The position numbers and the translations under genes were made by a program. From assembly GCA_029012125.1 (NCBI GenBank), contig JAQXLM010000061.1, forward strand, positions 1 to 37,215: DNA of 37,215 bases, written 5' to 3'. The notes beneath the pieces are model-generated. The model made no database searches and had not been told where the DNA came from. It was given only the letters and a program-made list of their open reading frames with translations. The DNA is from Eubacteriaceae bacterium (GTDB taxonomy: Bacteria > Bacillota > Clostridia > Peptostreptococcales > Anaerovoracaceae). Position 1 is the stretch's first letter. The number at the start of each line of letters is the position of its first letter. Of this stretch, positions 1 through 6,809 are shown piece by piece.

Positions 1-1
1 T

Positions 2-130
2 AAGAATGCGGCCGGCAATAGACTGGTTAAGGGTAAGACATACTACTACAAAGTAAGAACTTACAAAGTAATTAATGGAAGGACTTATTTAGGTCCAATG
101 TCAACTGTTAAGTCTATCAAGGCTAAATAA
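2..130 (+). CDS. 3' end of a cell-surface/fibronectin type III-like protein (partial)
   Basis: An open frame enters from the left edge and ends at TAA 128-130. The 42 visible residues contain KGKTYYYKVRTYKVINGRTY and end in a Lys-rich tail. The pattern G-K/T-x-Y-Y-Y-K-V-R-x-Y followed by a short turn and a final strand is the last beta strands of the fibronectin III/Ig-like repeats that close many clostridial secreted or wall-associated proteins. There is no LPXTG sorting signal and no hydrophobic tail, so this protein would not be sortase-anchored through its C-terminus. Start, length and the rest of the domains lie outside the window. A strong terminator follows directly. Family assignment is by pattern only. 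Confidence 0.55.
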   Translation, partial: KNAAGNRLVKGKTYYYKVRTYKVINGRTYLGPMSTVKSIKAK

Positions 131-148
131 TAGAATTGCAGAACACAT

Positions 149-184
149 ACACCCCTTGCTTAATTGCACAAGGGGTGTTTTTAT
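149..184 (+). terminator. Rho-independent terminator of the partial surface-protein gene
   Basis: A 9-10 bp stem CACCCCTTG / CAAGGGGTG (150-158 with 169-177) with a 10-nt loop is followed by TGTTTTTATTT. It starts 20 bases after the stop codon at 130. Confidence 0.85.
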
Positions 185-191
185 TTAAAAA

Positions 192-199
192 AATGTCGG
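192..199. repeat. Target-site duplication, left copy
   Basis: AATGTCGG lies immediately outside the left end of the insertion sequence and is repeated exactly at 2177-2184. Eight bases is the duplication length expected of ISL3-family elements. The match cannot be extended in either direction. Confidence 0.85.
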
Positions 200-222
200 G
201 GGTATCCAAAAAAGTTTGGGGT
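200..222 (+). repeat. Left terminal inverted repeat of the IS
   Basis: It begins GGGTATCCAAAA and ends AGTTTGGGGT. It matches the reverse complement of 2154-2176 at 20 of 23 positions, with mismatches at positions 2, 3 and 13. Confidence 0.85.
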
Positions 223-225
223 TTC

Positions 226-301
226 TCCAAAAAGGTTTGGGGTCTGGCTTTAGGGCCTGACAGTACCCGAAGTGCTTAACTCCAAAAAAGTTTGGGGGCA
301 C
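226..301 (+). repeat. Subterminal repeats at the left IS end
   Basis: Two further copies of the end motif follow the terminal repeat. TCCAAAAAGGTTTGGGGTC at 226-244 is joined to TGGCTTTAGGGCCT, and TCCAAAAAAGTTTGGGGGCA is at 281-300. Related sequences occur inverted at the other end (2069-2099 and 2118-2150), which suggests multiple transposase-binding sites. Confidence 0.7.
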
Positions 302-322
302 GTAAAACTAAAGATTTATATG

Positions 323-362
323 AAAACAGGAGATATGACCTCGTTGTCAGATCTCCTGTTTT
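323..362. terminator. Perfect 12-bp hairpin between transposase stop and IS left end
   Basis: AAAACAGGAGAT (323-334) is fully complementary to ATCTCCTGTTTT (351-362) around a 16-nt loop. On the minus strand the stem ends CTCCTGTTTT about 130 bases past the transposase stop, so it may end transposase transcription. On the plus strand it could block read-in from outside. No long T-run follows on either side, so a structural role in transposition is also possible. Confidence 0.45.
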
Positions 363-493
363 GCTAAAAGGGACTAAATTTCAGTTTTATCGTATTGAAT
401 TTTATGCATATCCAAAAGACTTTCCAAGCAGCAGATATATTCAGCCATTTCTTCAAGGATCATATACAGCTGATTTCTGCAGGGGGGATAGAT

Positions 494-1960
494 TTATCGT
501 ACTTCATGTTCAGAACATCCAATCTTACTTTTCTTTTTGTAAGGGCCACGGGGTTTATCCGTAGGATTTGATACTTCTTCAAGAGTTTTGGGCATGCCAA
601 GTATCGCAGCATTTTCTCTCTGGGAGAACAGAAAACGGTTTCTTAGGTGTGAAAAATTTTGATAGCCTCGTCCGTTTCGCTTCATATCCTTTACGATTCT
701 GTTGAGTGCTTCTGCAGGTCCGTTAGACAAACGTTTTACATGTTCTTCACCTTCCAAATGCCGTTCTACCATGATAAACGAGTTGATAATTGCTTCACGG
801 TGATAAGCAAGGGAGTCTGCGATTTTATGAAACATCGGGTATGGGCAGTTCCGATAATCCTCGATGATGTATCTTAACCGGTCTGCTGCTTCGGAATGTT
901 TTCCACCAAACTGTTTGTTGAAACGGATGTATTTTTCTTTCAACTTCCGCAGTTCAGCCAAATTAGGATCAATATCAAACAGCATGTTTTCAATCTCTGA
1001 AATAGTTACATACCTCTTGAGCTTCTTGTTGTATTTAGGTGGCCGGGAATAGTTTACCTCCTCATTGTTTTTTAGTATGAGCCACTGGTATTTTTTGAGC
1101 AGATAATATTCCCTGGAAGGTGTAAACTCGATACGGCGGCCTAATTTTTGTTCCAGTGCCTCATGATTTGCCTCATCACGGTCACGGTATCTGCGGACAA
1201 GCTTTAGAATATACTTGTGAAGTTCCTGGTTTATCATTTTGACAACGTGAAAAGAATCAATGACTGAAATGGCGTTGGGAAAATACTTATCTACAAAGCC
1301 GAGATAAGGCCTGTACATATCTGTAACAAGATATTTCACCCTTGCGCGCTGACTTAATGGCAGGCTGGCAAAGTAGGGTTCTGTTACATCTTCCCTGCGG
1401 CTTGGCAGCATATCGATAGGTTCTCCGGATATGAAGTCCTGAATCACCAAAGCGTATTTGCACTTGTAATTGATGTCCGCATGGACTTCATCGATACAGA
1501 TTGCCTCTGTAAGCTGCCTTTGAGGCATGTCCACATATCTTGCAAACGTGGTGATTGCATGAGTATCAGAGACACGAAATGTTCTGGCAATCTGTGCCGC
1601 AGTAAGAGAAGAATCCCTAAACGCATTTACAATCATGAGATCCGTGGCATTGGTAATTCTCCTGTATGGTTCGATGAAACTGAATTCATCATTCATTGAA
1701 TGCTGGCAGGCTGGGTTACTGCATTTCCAGCGTCTCTGGTTAAGAACAATGGAAAGCTGCATACCATCCTGCATGATTGGATGATTAAGTACTCTCTTGT
1801 AAATGCCTTTTGAATGCATTCGATGACTACAGATAGGGCAGTATGTAACCATAAGTTTCTTCTGCAGTGTTACGATTCTCTTACCTTTGCGGATTACTGA
1901 ACTGACAGTTTCGATATTTGCATCTTTTAAGTCTAAAAAACGTATGATATCATCTTTCAT
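494..1960 (-). CDS. ISL3-family transposase
   Basis: This DDE transposase of 488 residues cuts and inserts the surrounding IS. The ATG at 1958-1960 is preferred because AGAAAGGAGTGTCT places a good Shine-Dalgarno in front of it; an in-frame upstream ATG at 2057-2059 has none and would add 33 residues. The N-terminal zinc finger of the ISL3 type uses Cys41/Cys44 and Cys80/Cys85. A helix-turn-helix-like stretch (about 110-140, SLTAAQIARTFRVSDTHAI) follows. Catalytic acidic residues are Asp157 (ICIDEVHAD), Asp214 (VTDMYRPY) and Glu417 (GPAEALNRIVKDMKR). The length is slightly above the usual 400-450, with a basic C-terminal tail. The frame is intact, so the enzyme is probably active. Confidence 0.93.
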   Translation of the reverse strand: MKDDIIRFLDLKDANIETVSSVIRKGKRIVTLQKKLMVTYCPICSHRMHSKGIYKRVLNHPIMQDGMQLSIVLNQRRWKCSNPACQHSMNDEFSFIEPYRRITNATDLMIVNAFRDSSLTAAQIARTFRVSDTHAITTFARYVDMPQRQLTEAICIDEVHADINYKCKYALVIQDFISGEPIDMLPSRREDVTEPYFASLPLSQRARVKYLVTDMYRPYLGFVDKYFPNAISVIDSFHVVKMINQELHKYILKLVRRYRDRDEANHEALEQKLGRRIEFTPSREYYLLKKYQWLILKNNEEVNYSRPPKYNKKLKRYVTISEIENMLFDIDPNLAELRKLKEKYIRFNKQFGGKHSEAADRLRYIIEDYRNCPYPMFHKIADSLAYHREAIINSFIMVERHLEGEEHVKRLSNGPAEALNRIVKDMKRNGRGYQNFSHLRNRFLFSQRENAAILGMPKTLEEVSNPTDKPRGPYKKKSKIGCSEHEVR

Positions 1961-2068
1961 AGACACTCCTTTCTTTCTGTGAATTAGTCCCAAACATATC
2001 ATAGAAGAAAGGAAAAAAGAGAGCAAATGGTAGTTCTTTACCAAATGCTCTCTTTTCAATTCTGCTTT

Positions 2069-2150
2069 AAGCCCCTAAAGCCAGACCCCAAACTTCTTGT
2101 CTAAAAACCAGACTTTGCTTTAAGACCCTAAAATGTGCCCCCAAAATATT
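2069..2150 (-). repeat. Subterminal repeats at the right IS end
   Basis: Read on the minus strand, 2150-2118 holds a TTTTGGGGGCAC motif followed by a TTTTAGGGTCTTAAAG element, and 2099-2069 holds GTTTGGGGTCTGGCTTTAGG. The second is nearly identical to the left-end copy at 235-255. The order of the two motif types is reversed relative to the left end. Confidence 0.65.
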
Positions 2151-2153
2151 CTG

Positions 2154-2176
2154 ACCCCAAACTATTTTGGATAGGC
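2154..2176 (-). repeat. Right terminal inverted repeat of the IS
   Basis: On the minus strand it reads GCCTATCCAAAA then T then AGTTTGGGGT, the partner of 200-222. Confidence 0.85.
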
Positions 2177-2184
2177 AATGTCGG
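2177..2184. repeat. Target-site duplication, right copy
   Basis: AATGTCGG is the exact copy of 192-199 and abuts the right end of the element. Confidence 0.85.
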
Positions 2185-2200
2185 ATATGATAAAAACATG

Positions 2201-2250
2201 TTGACAATGCTAACGACCGTTAACTATAATAGAGAAAACGGTCGTTAGCA
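2201..2250 (+). promoter_or_regulatory. Promoter with overlapping TetR-type double operator
   Basis: The -35 TTGACA (2201-2206) and -10 TATAAT (2225-2230), both exact consensus, are 18 bp apart. TGCTAACGACCGTT (2208-2221) sits in the spacer, and its perfect reverse complement AACGGTCGTTAGCA (2237-2250) lies just past the -10 at the transcription start. Each half contains its own short palindrome (TAACG-AC-CGTTA in the first copy), which fits two TetR dimers. The nearest regulator gene is the TetR protein at 2951, in the operon this promoter would drive, so autorepression is the simplest reading. Confidence 0.8.
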
Positions 2251-2269
2251 TATTTAATGTGGGATAAAT

Positions 2270-2812
2270 ATGCGTTTTATGAAGAAAGGGAAATGGATAA
2301 AAATGAAAGTTTTAACGAAAGCAAAGTGCTCACTAGAATTGGAAAAGGAAAAAACAAACTGGAAAATATGGTTTTTGTGTTTTCTGGTTTTTTGTTTCAT
2401 AGGCTGGATATATGAGATTCTGGTATTTGACCTGGAGCTGGGATACGGATTTGTAAACCGAGGTTTTTTGTTCGGACCTTGGCTCCCGGTTTACGGTGCA
2501 GGAGGCATGCTTATTATTCTTTCTATGAGAAATATTAAATTAAGGAAGATAAAAATAGGAAAAACAAGTATTACACCGGTTATTTGTTTTTTTGCAATTA
2601 TTCTGTTGTGTACGACGGTGGAACTGATAACGAGCTACGCTATGGAACTTGCAACAGGTTCATGGCTTTGGGACTACACAAATGATTTTCCTAATTTTCA
2701 AGGACGCATTGCATTAAAATCCAGCGTAAGATTTGGAATAATCGGAATTATTGCACTGTATGGAATATGGCCTGAACTGGATAAAGGGTTTAAAAGATTT
2801 GAAGCAATGTAG
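2270..2812 (+). CDS. CmpB-like membrane protein (putative ABC-transporter type IV family), C-terminally truncated
   Basis: This 180-residue integral membrane protein has hydrophobic segments at roughly 32-52, 75-90, 103-128 and 150-165. The stretch GYGFVNRGFLFGPWLPVYG and the later WDYTNDFPNFQGRI are the hallmark motifs of the Firmicutes family called putative ABC-transporter type IV (CmpB). Its biochemical role is not established. It is the first gene of the TetR/ABC operon. The start at 2270 has GGGA seven bases upstream; ATG 2303 is an alternative behind AAAGGG. The frame stops at TAG 2810-2812, but the same frame continues as a plausible last membrane helix to TGA 2909-2911, so the gene appears cut short by a nonsense change. 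Confidence 0.75.
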   Translation: MRFMKKGKWIKMKVLTKAKCSLELEKEKTNWKIWFLCFLVFCFIGWIYEILVFDLELGYGFVNRGFLFGPWLPVYGAGGMLIILSMRNIKLRKIKIGKTSITPVICFFAIILLCTTVELITSYAMELATGSWLWDYTNDFPNFQGRIALKSSVRFGIIGIIALYGIWPELDKGFKRFEAM

Positions 2813-2911
2813 CCAAGGATTTTTCGGATTATAAGTTGTCTGCTGATTGGATTGTTTATAATTGATGTGGCAGCAAGACTGTTTGTCGGTGGAAATTACG
2901 TAGGCCCATGA
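2813..2911 (+). pseudogene. In-frame continuation of the CmpB-like gene beyond an amber codon
   Basis: After the TAG at 2810-2812 the same frame stays open for 32 codons and ends at TGA 2909-2911. It encodes a hydrophobic helix (ISCLLIGLFIIDVAARLFVG) bracketed by Pro-Arg and a Gly-rich tail, the kind of final membrane segment expected for this family. It has no start codon or ribosome site of its own. It is translated only if the amber codon is read through or is a sequencing error. Confidence 0.5.
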
Positions 2912-2950
2912 TAGAATTATAATGTAGCTATTTAAAGGGATGGAAAGAAA

Positions 2951-3547
2951 ATGGAAAAGACATCAACAAAAGACAAAATACTATACGCAGCTTTGGATTT
3001 GATCTCAGAAAGAGGATATGATGGGGTAGGTGTAGATCTGTTAGCTGAGAAGGCCGGACTGAAGGGACCTTCTCTTTACAGACATTATAAGGGAAAGGAA
3101 AAAATCTTTGAATCACTCATAAACATGGTGGAAAAACGATATGAGGAAGGTTTTCGTAATACCAGCGAAACCTGTCCACAGAGTCTGGATGAGTTGATAA
3201 ATAACGCTATGAAAAGTGTTCGATTTACTATTGAAGATGATGTAATCCATAAAACAAGAAGAATTCTTGCAATGGAACAGTTTCGCAGTAAAAGGCTTGC
3301 CGAAATGACATCGAAGTATCATCTTGAAAACTTACAACATGTGTATGCTGGATTTTTTGATGAGATGATGAGAAAGGGCCTGCTGATAGAGGACGATCCG
3401 GAGTATATGGCATTGGAATTTGTCGCACCTGTTTCTCTGATGATTCATATTTGCGACAGACAGCCGGAAAGAAAGGCAGAGATGGTTGAAAAGATAAAGA
3501 ACCATTTTGAACACTTTGTTAAAATATACGGTAAAGAGAGAGAATAG
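2951..3547 (+). CDS. TetR/AcrR-family transcriptional regulator
   Basis: This 198-residue one-component repressor carries a typical TetR DNA-binding head at residues 5-55: KDKILYAALDLISERGYDG, then the recognition helix region LAEKAGLKGPSLYRHYKGKE. The helical C-terminal half (about 60-198) is the ligand and dimer domain; its ligand cannot be read from sequence. AAAGGGATGGAAAG lies before the ATG. It is followed after 4 bases by the ABC ATPase and is probably cotranscribed with it. The perfect inverted repeats over the promoter at 2201-2250 are the obvious operator, making this an autoregulated sensor of whatever the exporter removes. Confidence 0.9.
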   Translation: MEKTSTKDKILYAALDLISERGYDGVGVDLLAEKAGLKGPSLYRHYKGKEKIFESLINMVEKRYEEGFRNTSETCPQSLDELINNAMKSVRFTIEDDVIHKTRRILAMEQFRSKRLAEMTSKYHLENLQHVYAGFFDEMMRKGLLIEDDPEYMALEFVAPVSLMIHICDRQPERKAEMVEKIKNHFEHFVKIYGKERE

Positions 3548-3551
3548 AACA

Positions 3552-4469
3552 GTGGAAAAATCGAAAAAAATGATTGAGATAAAAGAATTAAATAAGAGCT
3601 ATGGGGATGTGAAAGCTGTCAATAATTTAAGCTTTTGTGTAAAAAAAGGAGAGCTGTTTGCCTTTCTGGGGGTAAATGGTGCAGGAAAAAGTACAACGAT
3701 TTCAATGATTTGCGGACAGCTGGCAGCCGATAGTGGTAATATTCTGGTAAACGGATGGGATGTGGAAAAATCCGGTCGAGAAATTAAAGAAATGCTGGGC
3801 GTCGTTTTTCAGGACAGTGTGTTGGATAAGCCTTTGACAGCAAGAGAAAATCTGAAAAGCAGAGCTGCTCTTTACGGAATAACAGGTAAGGCCTTTGAAA
3901 AGAGACTTCAGGAGCTGATTCTCATATTTCAGCTTCAGGAATTCATAGACCGTCCTGTAGGTAAGCTTTCCGGCGGACAAAGGAGAAGAGTGGATATAGC
4001 CAGAGCATTGATACACAGTCCACGTCTGCTGATTCTTGATGAACCTACAACCGGACTGGATCCCCAGACCAGGAAGATGATATGGAATATTATTGAAACA
4101 TTAAGAATTGAGGAAGGTCTTACAGTTTTTCTGACAACTCATTATATGGAGGAGGCAGCTTCGGCTGATTATGTTATTATCATCGACCACGGCTGCATAG
4201 CCGCTGAAGGCACTCCATATGAGTTAAAAACTCAATATGTGAAGGATTACCTATCCATATATGGTGTGACCGGAGAAGAAATTGAATCTCTGGGCTTACC
4301 GTATGAAGAAATCAGAGATGGATATAAAATTGGGCTGGATACTCCACAGAAGGCCACGGAGCTTATTATCAGCCATTCCTCAGTATTCCGTGACTATGAG
4401 CTGGTAAAGGGAGGAATGGATGATGTATTCCTGGCTGTCACAGGGAAAAAACTGGGAGGTGAGCAGTAA
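3552..4469 (+). CDS. ABC transporter ATP-binding protein (ABC-2 drug/antibiotic export type)
   Basis: This 305-residue ATPase energises the permease encoded next. Motifs in order are Walker A GVNGAGKST (about 40-48), a Q-loop in GVVFQDSVLD, the signature LSGGQRRRVDIARAL, Walker B LLILDEPTTGLDP and the H-loop TTHYMEEA. A C-terminal extension of about 90 residues is typical of the DrrA-like export group. I chose GTG 3552, four bases after the TetR stop and behind AGAGAG; ATG 3570 is the alternative and would begin directly at MIEIKELNKSYG. The stop overlaps the permease start (TAATG). With the TetR gene this is a classic inducible efflux unit; the substrate is unknown. Confidence 0.9.
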   Translation: MEKSKKMIEIKELNKSYGDVKAVNNLSFCVKKGELFAFLGVNGAGKSTTISMICGQLAADSGNILVNGWDVEKSGREIKEMLGVVFQDSVLDKPLTARENLKSRAALYGITGKAFEKRLQELILIFQLQEFIDRPVGKLSGGQRRRVDIARALIHSPRLLILDEPTTGLDPQTRKMIWNIIETLRIEEGLTVFLTTHYMEEAASADYVIIIDHGCIAAEGTPYELKTQYVKDYLSIYGVTGEEIESLGLPYEEIRDGYKIGLDTPQKATELIISHSSVFRDYELVKGGMDDVFLAVTGKKLGGEQ

Positions 4470-5362
4470 TGAGAACTTTTTTCATTTTGATAAACAGAAA
4501 CAGAAAGCTTTTTTTCAGAGACAAGGGGATGTTGCTTTCCTCATTGATTACTCCTGTAATTCTGATCGTGCTGTACGCAACCTTCCTTGCAAAGGTATAT
4601 AAGGATTCATTTACTTCAAACATTCCGGACTTTATGAGCATTTCAGAAAAACTCATTGACGGAACTGTAGCGGGACAACTTGGAGCTGCCCTTCTGGCAG
4701 TAAGCTGCGTAACTGTAACTTTCTGCGTTAACCTGACTATGGTGCAGGATAGAGCAACAGGGGTCAGAAAAGATTTTGACATATCGCCAATTAGAAAGCC
4801 GACAGTTTACTTAGGTTATTTCTTTTCAACAGTGTTTAATTCACTTATGGTAAATTATCTTGCACTTGCATTGTGTCTGGGATACATATGGAGAATGGGA
4901 TGGTACCTGACCGGAATGGATGTGGTCCTTGTGATATTTGACATCTTACTACTTGTACTGTTCGGTGCGGTGCTTTCAAGTATTGTCTGCTATCCTCTAA
5001 AAACTCAGGGACAGATGTCAGCAGTGGGAACCATTGTAAGCGCCGGGTATGGTTTTGTATGTGGTGCATACATGCCAATATCCAATTTCGGAGAAGGATT
5101 GCAGAAGGTTTTGAGTTACCTTCCGGGTACATACGGAACCTCTTTGATAAAAAACCACATGCTTAGAGGGGCTTTTGAGGAACTGGAGTCGGAGGGATTT
5201 CCCCCTGAGGTTGTAAAAAATATTGCAGATTCCCTGGATTGCAATCCGGTTTTCCGTGGAAATATTGTGGAACCCGTCCATATGGTATTGATTATGCTGG
5301 GAACCATTGTTATATTAGGAGGGGCATATCTTTTGATCACTGCTTTTTCCGAAAAAAAGTGA
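4469..5362 (+). CDS. ABC-2 type transporter permease
   Basis: This 297-residue membrane subunit partners the preceding ATPase. It has about six hydrophobic segments: one after the N-terminal RNRKLFFRDKGMLLSSLI (about 25-42), four between about 70 and 200, and one at 272-290. A large loop between the first two and a second one near 220-265 (LRGAFEELESEGFPPE) probably face outside. The N-terminal amphipathic coupling helix and overall layout match ABC-2 (DrrB/NodJ-like) exporters. GGGAGGTGAGC precedes the ATG, which overlaps the upstream stop by one base. No terminator follows directly; the next gene has its own promoter region. Confidence 0.88.
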   Translation: MRTFFILINRNRKLFFRDKGMLLSSLITPVILIVLYATFLAKVYKDSFTSNIPDFMSISEKLIDGTVAGQLGAALLAVSCVTVTFCVNLTMVQDRATGVRKDFDISPIRKPTVYLGYFFSTVFNSLMVNYLALALCLGYIWRMGWYLTGMDVVLVIFDILLLVLFGAVLSSIVCYPLKTQGQMSAVGTIVSAGYGFVCGAYMPISNFGEGLQKVLSYLPGTYGTSLIKNHMLRGAFEELESEGFPPEVVKNIADSLDCNPVFRGNIVEPVHMVLIMLGTIVILGGAYLLITAFSEKK

Positions 5363-5374
5363 TTGAGAGCCGTA

Positions 5375-5461
5375 ATGCAACCGCTGTTTGACAAATTGAA
5401 AGTCTGACATGGTAGCATGCAACCGCTGAAAATCCTATAATCTAGCCATCAAAAGGATTTT
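5375..5461 (+). promoter_or_regulatory. Regulatory region of the XRE gene: direct and inverted repeats around a -10 box
   Basis: ATGCAACCGCTG occurs twice, at 5375-5386 and 5417-5428, exactly 42 bp apart (four helical turns), with TTGACA at 5388-5393 between them. A TATAAT box lies at 5436-5441, and an inverted repeat AAAATCCT / AGGATTTT (5429-5436 and 5454-5461) brackets the region just downstream of it. The layout suggests operator sites for the adjacent regulator; which promoter is used is uncertain because no ideal -35 lies 17 bp from the TATAAT. Confidence 0.5.
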
Positions 5462-5483
5462 AACGAAACAGGAGGATTACATA

Positions 5484-6482
5484 ATGATTCTAGCAGACAA
5501 AATTACAGAAGAAAGAAAAAGAAACGGATGGTCTCAGGAGGAACTGGCAGATAAACTAGGCGTATCGAGACAGGCAGTGTCAAAATGGGAAAGTGCAGGT
5601 ACTGTTCCTGATTTGCAGAAGGTAATACAGCTGGCGGATATTTTCGGGGTAAGTATTGACTACCTGTTAAAGGACGATATAGTATTAAGTGAAACAGAAG
5701 TATCACTTAATACAACAGCTCATTCATCCAGACCCATAAGAAGAGTGTCTATGGAGGAAGCGAACAGTTTCCTTGATATGAAAAGAAAGAATGCACCTAT
5801 TATTGCAAATGCTACCTTTATGTGCATTATCAGTCCGGTCCTGCTGATTCTGCTGGGTACTATGGCTGATGGAAATGTTCTGCATATTAAAGAGCCCCTT
5901 GCAGCCGGTGCAGGTCTGTTATTCTTGTTTGGCATGATTGCATGCGCGGTTTATATGTTTATTATCAGTGGAATGGGCGATGATAAAATGAAGCATCTGG
6001 AAAAGGAAGAATTCGAAACGGAGTACGGTGTTTCAGGAATGGTAAAAGAAAGAAAAAGCAGCTATTCACCGTTGTTTTACAGAGGTATTGCATTTGGCGT
6101 TGTTCTGTGTATCGTTGCAGCGGTGCCTTTGATTATCGGTGGACTGGCTGAAGCTCCGGATTACTTTCTTGGTGTGCTGGTTGCGCTTCTGCTTCTGTTG
6201 GTTGCAGCCGGTGTTAATGTGATAATTCGTGTTAGTATCATAATGGGCAGCTATGATACATTGCTGGAAGAGGGAGAGTATACACGATCGGAGAAAAGGG
6301 TAAAAGGAAAGCTGGAAGTGCTCAACGGCATCTACTGGTGTCTGGCTACTGCCATATACCTTGGATGGAGTTTCTGGTCAATGCGCTGGGATTTTACGTG
6401 GATTGTATGGCCGGTTGCAGGAGTACTGTTTGCAGTTTATTCCGGAATAGCACGTCTTGTGATAGGTGTTGAGAAAGAATAA
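5484..6482 (+). CDS. XRE-family regulator with a C-terminal membrane domain
   Basis: This 332-residue protein has an N-terminal Cro/CI helix-turn-helix (residues 3-60; recognition region LGVSRQAVSKWESAGTVPD, then a FGVSIDYLL tail). A short linker precedes four or five hydrophobic segments (about 112-128, 140-162, 205-225, 232-255, with two more near 287-325). The combination of DNA-binding head and membrane body is common in Clostridia, and the sensed signal is not known. A strong AGGAGG sits before the ATG. It could bind the repeats at 5375-5461 and control itself. A response-regulator remnant follows, so a once larger signalling cluster may have decayed here. Confidence 0.85.
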   Translation: MILADKITEERKRNGWSQEELADKLGVSRQAVSKWESAGTVPDLQKVIQLADIFGVSIDYLLKDDIVLSETEVSLNTTAHSSRPIRRVSMEEANSFLDMKRKNAPIIANATFMCIISPVLLILLGTMADGNVLHIKEPLAAGAGLLFLFGMIACAVYMFIISGMGDDKMKHLEKEEFETEYGVSGMVKERKSSYSPLFYRGIAFGVVLCIVAAVPLIIGGLAEAPDYFLGVLVALLLLLVAAGVNVIIRVSIIMGSYDTLLEEGEYTRSEKRVKGKLEVLNGIYWCLATAIYLGWSFWSMRWDFTWIVWPVAGVLFAVYSGIARLVIGVEKE

Positions 6483-6511
6483 TACATAGTTTTGAAATGA
6501 AGGAGATTTCA

Positions 6512-6607
6512 ATGAAAAGTATTCTTTTACTGGAAGATGATGAAAGTCTTAACAGAGGAATAAGTCTTAAGCTGAAGAAGGAAGGCTATCAGGTGTTCTC
6601 CGCATGA
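6512..6607 (+). pseudogene. Remnant of a two-component response regulator (first 31 codons)
   Basis: ATG 6512 follows AAGGAGATTTCA and begins a receiver domain: MKSILLLEDD, then ESLNRGISLKLKKEGYQVFSA, ending at TGA 6605-6607. The acidic pair and first helix match OmpR-type receivers (compare the intact gene at 11547), but the phosphorylated Asp, the rest of the receiver and the DNA-binding domain are gone. The good ribosome site shows it was a real gene start; what remains cannot function as a regulator. Confidence 0.7.
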
Positions 6608-6770
6608 ATGCCACACTAAAGAATTTGCAGAAGAGATGACAAAGGGTAATGCTCATGAGGCAATACGAAATTCTGCAACATATATTCTGACATTGACAAA
6701 CAGGTTGTATACAGATACTCAGCTTCTTAAAAAAATAAAGGAAGAACACAGGGCTTACAGAGGATATTGA
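6606..6770 (+). pseudogene. Unidentified gene fragment downstream of the response-regulator remnant
   Basis: A frame different from the remnant before it is open for 54 codons and ends at TGA 6768-6770. It has a protein-like composition (for example EFAEEMTKGNAHEA and LLKKIKEEHRAYRG) but no plausible start; an internal ATG at 6636 has no ribosome site. It looks like the 3' end of a deleted gene fused to the regulator fragment. I do not recognise the family. Confidence 0.35.
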
Positions 6771-6809
6771 GATAAAAAGAATTTGTAGCAGTAGAATGGA
6801 GGCTTTTAT

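Larger units (their letters stand above)
200..2176 (-). mobile_element. Complete ISL3-family insertion sequence, 1977 bp
   Basis: The element is bounded by 23-bp imperfect terminal inverted repeats (20 of 23 match) and by an exact 8-bp target duplication, AATGTCGG. Its single gene is a minus-strand transposase with an intact frame, so the copy is probably functional and the insertion fairly recent. Each end also carries two additional subterminal copies of a TTTGGGG-centred motif. The insertion lies between the surface-protein terminator and the -35 box of the TetR-regulated operon (24 bases from the right end), without breaking either. Confidence 0.9.

Noticed and set aside
292-564. 90-codon plus-strand open frame inside the left end of the IS
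   Set aside because: It starts at TTG inside a subterminal repeat, spans a 12-bp hairpin and runs antisense into the transposase; no ribosome site.
2810-2812. Pyrrolysine or programmed readthrough at the amber codon
   Set aside because: No downstream stem-loop signal and no pyl genes in view; a simple nonsense mutation is more likely.
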